A DNA stretch of 64,000 bases from assembly GCA_964023205.1 (NCBI GenBank), contig OZ026834.1, positions 46,681,029 through 46,745,028 on the forward strand, given 5' to 3'. Positions within the stretch are counted from its first letter, which is position 1, and each line of letters opens with the position of its first letter. Below are positions 51,701 to 60,700 of this stretch, one piece after another. The stretch comes from Lutraria lutraria (taxonomy: Eukaryota > Mollusca > Bivalvia > Venerida > Mactridae). The position numbers and the translations under genes were made by a program. Under the pieces are notes generated by a model. That model worked only from the letters and a program-made list of their open reading frames with translations, searched no databases and was not told the DNA's origin.

Positions 51701-54700
51701 GTGGTCACATTTTTTAAATATCAATAAATACAACTTCGTGAATTATTATCAAAACCAAATTGGATCAGAATGATAAGAAACAACTCCCGATTTTACGTCA
51801 AAGTTTGAATCTTTATTGAGACACATCTACCAGACCGAACATTAGTTATATAATGTGTTCATTTTTTGTGATTAAAAGTGAACTGCAGTCAATTGTATAG
51901 TATTTATAGCATTTTCATTGTACATTGTACTTCATATGTAGTATAGATAAATTGTTGCCTGAAGTGCATTTTCAGGTGGGAGGTAACAATTACCCAGAAA
52001 AATGTACGACTAGTCAATATATAATTTCTGAACATGACCCGAAAACGCGCGGAATAATGCATTTATTTATCAGTTTATAACGAACTATATTTATACATTG
52101 AAAATGTAGATTTAATGCTGAATATTTGTTTTGAAAATGTAGATTTAGTGCTGAATATTTTGTTTGGAAAATGTAGATTTAAAGCTGAATATTTTGTTTG
52201 GAAAATGTAGATTTAAAGCTGAATATTTTGTTTGGAAAATGTAGATTTAGTGCTGAATATTTTGTTTGGAAAATGTAGATTTAAAGCTGAATATTTTGTT
52301 TGGAAAATGTAGATTTAAAGCTGAATATTTTGTTTGGAAAATGTAGTTTTAGTGCTGAATATTCTGTTTGGAAAATGTAGATTTAGTGCTGAATATTCTG
52401 TTTGGAAAATGTAGATTTAAAGCTGAATATTTTGTTTGGAAAATGTAGATTTAAAGCTGAATATTTTGTTTGGAAAATGTAGATTTAAAGCTGAATATTT
52501 TGTTTGGAAAATGTAGATTTAAAGCTGAATATTTTGTTAAGAAAATGTGGATTTAATGATGAAATCTTTTTTCGCAGTTGTTTGGTTACATCCAGACAAG
52601 CGCTGAGGAAGCGGAGGAGATAATGGTGGGAGAAGAAGTCAGTATCTTCACAGTATCTAAGAGAAGACGTGTTGGAGAAGCGGCTGGTAAGATTTTTCTC
52701 ACATTTTTTTGTAACACGATAATGGAAGAAAACACAATTATTAGATTTTTTAAAAGAGATCGTATTATACATACTGTATATCATAAGATCGGGGAGAATT
52801 GTGTTTAAGATAACAGACCCTTATACGAACTGAACAAATTAAAGTTAGAGGTACTATACAATATTTTGAAATGTTGGACCTGGGTCAGTTATAACTATAT
52901 AGTACACAACATGTACATGTACTCGCCATTTTTTCTGATTATTTAGCATTTTAAATCATCAGCTTATGTTTACAAATTCCAAAATTACACTATTAATTTT
53001 AGATTAAACTTACTTTTAATGTTAAATGGTTAGAAATGAATGTTTGCATCCTTATGCGAGTTTTAAATAATTTCTGTCTTTTTTGCTGACTTGCATAACT
53101 GGTACTTTATTATTGATGATTGTAACTATTTTCGCGACATAGTCTTCTGTGAATTACCTATACATGTCTCATATCATTGTGCTAAATATGGCACAGTATA
53201 TCTTGGCTCCATCTCGTTTTATTTCACAGATAATAATCACACTTCAGCAGCGTACAGTGCTTGATAAGTGTGAGGTAACTTGATTTTAACTGTGATGAAA
53301 ATTGATAGTGTACCACATTATACGGTTTCAATTTCCCAAGCATGCTGGATTGTCATGCAATTTATGTGTTTATCATCCATTTTTTGTCTTTATTCAATCG
53401 TAAATAACACACATTTTGATAGAGTGATTCATGCAGTACAACTTCTCCTGAGTGGCCATCTCTTGAGCCACAATTAATTAACCTCCTTCAACAACAGCAT
53501 GATTTTCCCACTGCACGATTTAACTATTAATTTTACCTCTCTAGAGCAACAACCTGTCAACAATTAACAACCTAATTTTGCTACAGCAAAGGGTGCTTTG
53601 GGGAGGTTGTATTTGGGACCATTCATGATACAAGTATATGGTTATAAGACTCCCATGTCGCATTGACTATGTAAGACTCCCATGTCGCATTGACTATGTA
53701 AGACTCCCATGTCGCATTGACTATGTAAGACTCCCATGTCGCATTGACTATGTAAGACTCCCATGTCGCATTGACTATGTAAGACTCCCATGTCGCATTG
53801 ACTATGTAAGACTCCCATGTCGCATTGACTATGTAAGACTCCCATGTCGCATTGACTATGTAAGACTCCCATGTCGCATTGACTATGTTTCAAAACAGTT
53901 TACAAATTGTATTTATTATGTTGTGTGGTAATTGAATGTGTTTTTTTTTTCAGGTGATAAGAAAAGAAGAGACACAGTGCAATGTTTGAGATATGTTCCG
54001 TCACTAGATAGTTATATATCCTGTTCTCAGAAAGGAGCTTTGGCCCTTTGGTCCAGCAAGGTGATTATAATTACTTTCCTATTCAGAATTACCTCCCTTG
54101 TTAAATAAACGCCATTTGCAAAAGACATAAAAAAACACCAAAATAACGATTGCAACTAATATTATTGTTCAGCGTAAACTCTGAATATGAACAAACGTCT
54201 AAGGTAATGAAAGAAGTTATTTGTTAATGATAAATTTAAACTTTAGATTTGCTTTGCATCAGTATCTATAAAAAGACGTTTTACGTATTTTCACATGGAT
54301 TCAAGTCACGTTGTATAAACTAAATTGCACAATGCTGGACATCATAATTTAACTAGCATTTGTCTTTTTTAGAACTTGGGTATGGGGGCCATGTAACCCT
54401 TAGTTGGTCCAGTGGGGTGGTATTTAAAGACTTCAGTTGTTAAAGTAGTGTTTTCATATTAAATTGTATATTTTATTACATTTTTAATTTTACATGTGTA
54501 AATTTCTAATTAACATTATAATTTTTGCCATAGTTACTATTTAACATGGAATTATTAACAAAAGAAGTTGTGGGTACCATAAGTGAATCGGTCTTTTTTT
54601 ATTTCGTCTTGTTGATCATGAACTGCAATGTAATTTATATGGATCATCATCAAAGACCTTGTATTGCCATGGTTGCATATTATTTGTCTTTTATCGTCAC

Positions 54701-57700
54701 AATAATTATTTAAAATAATAAGAAAATAAAGAATTGTTATCTTACTTTCAGTTGAGGTTACAGGCATGTATTGACATCAATGTAAGTATAATCATGTAGA
54801 TTATATATATTTTCATATTATCTCTATTTTGCTGGTATATATTTTCATACATTTTGCTTCAGTAGATGTTAATGTAATCATTTTTTTAGGTTTATATATA
54901 TCCTAGCTTACACTGAGCTGAATTTTTATGTGTCCATCTTGTAATTTGTAACATAATTAAGACAAAAATCATTTACTCGAGACAGGGCAGGGAGACACTC
55001 CCTCCGAAACCCACCCCCTCTGCTGCCCTAATATCAAATTGCTTCCAGCGCCCCTACCTGGGTTGTAACTAAGTACAGTGTAACTTCTGAAATCCGGACA
55101 CCCATGGGACCGGCTAAAATGTCTGGATTTTGGAAGTTTCCGGAATTCAGAAGTCTTAACTTATCTGAACAAGTACAGCCGTTAAATGTCAGAGATTTTT
55201 ATGGTGAAAAAAGGGACATCGTTGTTTTGAAATGCATAATACAATATGATCAAATATAATCAATATTAATCAAAATCTAACTTTCTTGAAAGGTAGATAA
55301 GAAAATGCAATTTTACTTACTAGAACCAGAGACTTAGATTACATATATATGTCTCTGCTAGAACGAACCAGTCAAAATTGATAATGAGTATAAATATTTG
55401 GGAATATTTTAGTAGAAGTGGTTCATTTTACAAATGCAAGTTGACATATTGTGATTCTAACACATGTCAAAATAAGCTAACACGTACCACTGATTGGTAA
55501 ACAATTGAAAGAGGGGACAATGACATTTTGCCTCAGGGTTTATAATCGAGGGACTAATTAAGGATGACACAAGTTCTGCACTGTCCGGATTTTAGAAGTA
55601 AAATTGCACTTATATAAACCAAAATTGATCAAAATATCGTCCGGAATTCAGAATTCAGAAGTTTAATTTACATTGAAATAATGGGAGAAATTTCGGGACC
55701 AAGAAAATCATCCGGATTTTAGAAGTTTCCGGATTTCAGAGGGTCCGGATTTCAGAAGTTACACTGTATTGTAAAACAAGAATTAATTCAATAATTTGAG
55801 TTCTTTCAAGAATGGAGTTTTTTAGAAATTTGACTTCATTAATGTGTTTGTTTGAATACACAAAATACTACTTTAGTTTGGGCCTAAATTAAAAATATGT
55901 TTGTTTGCCCTTTACCGACCCTGAATTTTAGAAGAGGGTCGGTAGGTAGGAAAAATATTTTATTTTATTTCTGAATTTGACCTTTACCTAGCATGAAATT
56001 ACTCTTCTATCTAGAAGCATTCTATATTCATTTTATGTATTCTGCTACCATACAACCATTTATTCTGTGCTTTAATCAACCATAAACATGTATTCTGTGC
56101 CTAAACACACATTATTGTTTTCATTCATTACTTCAAATGATACCTACTTTAAATGTTTATAGAAAGCACTGAGTACATGTTTATTTTCCAAAGAATAAAA
56201 ATAAAGTTCTCCCAGATTTTGCAATAAAATGTTTTGAGTAGGCATGATTTTTTCGGGTCGGTCGGTAAAGGGCAAACAAACTTAGTTTTAATTTAAGCCT
56301 TGTATTATGGTACATGTACCAATGCTATCAGGTCACAGGCAATGAAATACTTAAATTCAGATTTCTACTAGTACATACACTATTATTTGACAGTGTAATA
56401 TCTTATAAAATTAATTAAATTCTAAATACAGGTATCATATCCACTGAAATTTACAAATTTTGATGACCTCATTTCCTGTTTATTGTTTATATTACAAATC
56501 ATTAATCCTGATGAAGGCCAATATGGCCGAAATGTTGATTAATTAAACAATTTAACTGTTATTGAAGTTAAGACTTCTTTTTTTACCAAAAATTTTCTCA
56601 AATTTAGATAAGCATTTTTCAATTTTTTCAAAAATGTCTTCATATTTCTATAGAAATAAAATTAAGCCACTGTTTCTTTCTTGTACAATTATATTTTTGA
56701 AACGATTCATGTATGTTATTAATATTTGATGTCATAGCAAAAAAGCAATATCTGATTATATATTTTCATAATATGATACATTTTTTCATTTTGAAAGTAT
56801 TTCATTCATAATCACAAGATTATTTCCTTAGATGTATGGCCTAATTTTAGCTGAGCTTTTCCTTATATTTTGTAATGTTGCAAGTATAATAATTTTAAGG
56901 GAAACTTTCTAAATTATTTCTTAGTCATGCAGTAATTATTTACTTCATCCATTTATAATATTATTAACTCATTATCTCAGCTGATATGATTATTTGGTAA
57001 AACAAATGTGATTTACAGTCAAACCTGTGAAAAAAGGCCACCTTTTGGACCGAAAGACAAAATGTAGCCTGTATTGACAGATGACCTTTATTCATTAGTA
57101 ATTTCTTTCTAAATAATCAATAACAGGTTTTTAAAGAGTGGCCTTTATACACAGGGTGGCCTTCATTCGGAGGTGGCCGCTAATACAGATTTGACTGTTC
57201 ATGTTTATTACCTTGTTACAATCTTATAACTTATAAATCAATGTTAGATTGGTCCAAGATTGTTCCGGGTAAGTAGAGAGATCTGTCTGTGAGGAAACTA
57301 ACAAGAGTTTTGTTTCCATGCTTTGAATGTTAGGTCTCAGGTTTTTCTCTGATCTTATACACAGGAGCCAATCATTACTAAATAGGTGCTGAAATGACAG
57401 TAAATAAAGCATAAAAATGCATAATCTTATGGCATGTCCAATCTAACGCACTCATTCGTTTAATATTACCTAAATGATACCTGAGACTGGCTTAAATTCA
57501 GATCTGCTAATGGTGATTTTAGTGCACCCAAATTATTTACATATTTGAGAGAAAGGATCTTACTAGAAGTAGACAGACAGACAAACATTATTATGTTTAA
57601 CTGTTTATAGGACTTAATTCAAAAACAATTTGTTAGCATGTTATAATTCTTAAATATGATTATAAAAAAGATATGGTTTTAAAATGATGTCACTATTGTA

Positions 57701-60700
57701 AAGGGGTTAAGGACACTCCCATGACACCTAATATGAAGCTAATAATTGGTGTTTACCCTCGAAAAAAAATCCTTGAACTGTACTACAATCATAGATTTAT
57801 TAACTTAATTGTCTTTTATATTCATGGACTCACCATTAATGATTGGCTCTTGTAATGAATTATGTTTGTGTTTAAAACTCGAAAATCAGTATTGAATATA
57901 ACGCTGTAATGTTGGGGTGCGGGTTTATAATTGTACTAGCTGTTTGTTTTTGTGTTCAACAAAACTGTGTTATGATTAGCATGTATGCGGTTGTTTAAGT
58001 CAATGTCTGTCAATTATTGTACCAGACTTCGTGAAAGGCATCAGATCGGCAGACTTGCCTGATAGATTGTGTGTTGGTCTGATATATAGAATCTTATCAC
58101 CTTGGTCTGGCTGTCCGGTGACTTATTTACCTGATGTATGCACATTTATATTTTCGGTCAAACAGCCTGTCCGACTGAATGTCTGGTAAATTTGTTTGCC
58201 TTTCGCAAAGTCTGTTGTACAATTAAGTAAGGTACCAGTAGTGATAATTATTTGAATATCTTCCTAAAAAGTGTACCGTTGATATTTTGAACTGTATTCT
58301 AGATGTATTAAGCCCCATGGTTGTAAGTCAGTTATTGACAGTTCCAGTAAAGGATTGGTGCTGTTGGGGCTTCCCTTTCAATTTCTGTTACGGCTTGCGG
58401 AAGTCTTACTAATATTAAATGATGTATATATAGTCACTATATATCTGCATTATATATTTTTCCATTTTGGTTACAAATTTGTAGCATTTTCATTACATCA
58501 GGAGATGGTGTTGAGTCCTGATACATTAAATAATCCTTTTATTGATGGCTGCTTGCTGAATTTATCCGGAAATACTTTGTAATTACGAATTAATCACCCG
58601 GTATTAGTCCCAGCCATCAGGAATATAAATATAAATTGTATTTGTACTTAAATAAAGCTTGTTCTGAAATCTTAAATCTTGCCTGTTGTTCAGAAGTAAC
58701 ATTTTCTAAAATCATGAAGACTGATAAATGCTACACATGAAATTAGCATCCTCTTTATAGATCAATAGTTTAGTGTCTAAATGCTAGACTGTTGTCTTGT
58801 CCATTATGTTTAACATCTTGTGTCCAATATAATCATCTATGGGGCATTGGCTTTGTAGAGAAAGAAAAGAATATTCTTTTATCATAATGTCTTCACCCAT
58901 TCATTTCATTTTTATAAAACAAGCTCTTCTATTTTGAAGTTATATATTAATTTTGTCACATAAATTCATCATTATAGTTATATTTCCCTATGGAGTAGCA
59001 TTTTCTCGTCAATTCATAAAAAGGGATTGTTTTTGCTCTTCAATGAAGGAGTGGTATTTGTCACATTTAGGTATATTTTCTTTATTGAGAAGCATTTTCT
59101 CATCAATTCATAAAAAGGAGCTTTTTAGCTCTTCATTTAATGAGTAGCATTTGTCACATATTGGTATTTTCATCCTGGTAGGATGAGACATGAATTAATT
59201 ATGAGTTTATGTTTAGTTTTTTTGTCATAGGTAATTATAAAGGACCGTCAATTTTAAGATAATATTGTACCAGCTCAAAATAACTTCATAGAAACTTGCC
59301 TTGTAGAAGCAAACATTGAAGTGCTCAGTTGAATTCCTATAATAGTTTTAATTTAACTTGTAACCAAGGTGAATTAAAAATTATATTGTGATAGGATATT
59401 TCTCAGCCTTCCAAACACATTGCTGTGTGGTTTGATCAGGCAGGATTTCATTTAAGAATATAAAGTAAGTTTAAAGCATATGAACTCAATGTGCAATTTA
59501 AGTGACATGCAGTCAATTTAAATGATGATATTACCTTACAAGCGAATCGATTAGATGTAACAGGAAAATGAAAAACAAGAAATACTCATTAGGTTTGTTT
59601 TAGATTGCAGTAACATGTAAACGTTGGAACAAATTACAAGTTAATTACTGAGAAGTGGCAATTTTGTAGCGTGAAGCCATTTTAGGCTGTACTTAAAATA
59701 TGTTTGTTTGGGGTCACCCTATCCTGAGAATTTTCAGTAGGTAGGTAGTTAAGAATTTTTTGGCATTTTTTTACATTGAATCCAAAAATTAGAACCTGTC
59801 AAAATGCTTTTTATATATTGAAAAAAACAACAACTTTTTTTACCAAAGAAACCAACAAAGTTTGGTAGCGCCATTTTTGGTGAGTTGGTAGCGTAACCCC
59901 AAACAAACTATTTTTTCAAGATACGTAGCCTTAATCTCTGAAAGTTCTTACATGTAATGAATATTAAAGTGAACATTATATAATCAAAGAGTTGTATATA
60001 TAATTCTGAATCATAATTATATATATAACTGTATATTGTTTCCTAATATATTTGTTTTGTGCATTTAGTGAACTGAAGATAATACTGGTATTAGCTGTTG
60101 ACATCAGTCTGCATATTATGTAAAACTTACATTGCAATGATTAACTGTCTACAATGACAGTCTTCGAATTTGGCCACCGGTCCAAAGACTGAGTCTGTTT
60201 CAATGTCTGCTGCAAGTCTGGTAAAAAATGATGGGTCATCAGACCAATGGTCGGGTAAAATTTTGAGCTGATATACAGTGTTTCCTCTCGAAATGTCACC
60301 TCCCTACAACGGTTCCCTCTCTGTATTGTCTAAAATGCATAATGGAGTACCCAAAACTTGTTTTACTTGTAAATAATAAAATGTTTCTATTAATTATCAC
60401 AACACCATCATACATGGGTACTGGATAGATGTAAATAAATTTCTTTGATAAATGTTGTAGATATAAAATTTTACCTTGCAAAAACAGGTTAACATTAATT
60501 TTTTTGGTCCAGTAAAAGTTCATTAATTTTGGTCTGGTTAAATTTATGCCTTTACAAGAAAAAGTTATTTCTGAAGACTGCAATACGTACATGAAACGTT
60601 TATCATTTTATAAGCTTGATTAAGGAAGTGATTTGTACACTATTCTGTTTGATGGTCTAATTATCTTCTTCTGTCAGACGTAATCAGCCATAAATATAAT

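Larger units (their letters stand above)
50308..52577. other. Intron 2 of the WD-repeat gene
   Basis: Contains a decayed Tigger-like element (51424-51606) and a 34-bp minisatellite next to the acceptor. The 72-codon open frame at 50777 shows no splice signals or family match and is not called. Confidence 0.65.
52687..53953. other. Intron 3 of the WD-repeat gene
   Basis: Holds a MITE in reverse orientation (53434-53613) and a 27-bp tandem array (53645-53887). The flanking exons join in phase 1 without it. Confidence 0.7.

Noticed and set aside
53638..53931. 97-codon plus and 83-codon minus repeat frames
   Set aside because: Produced by the 27-bp minisatellite within an intron; flanking exons join in phase without it.
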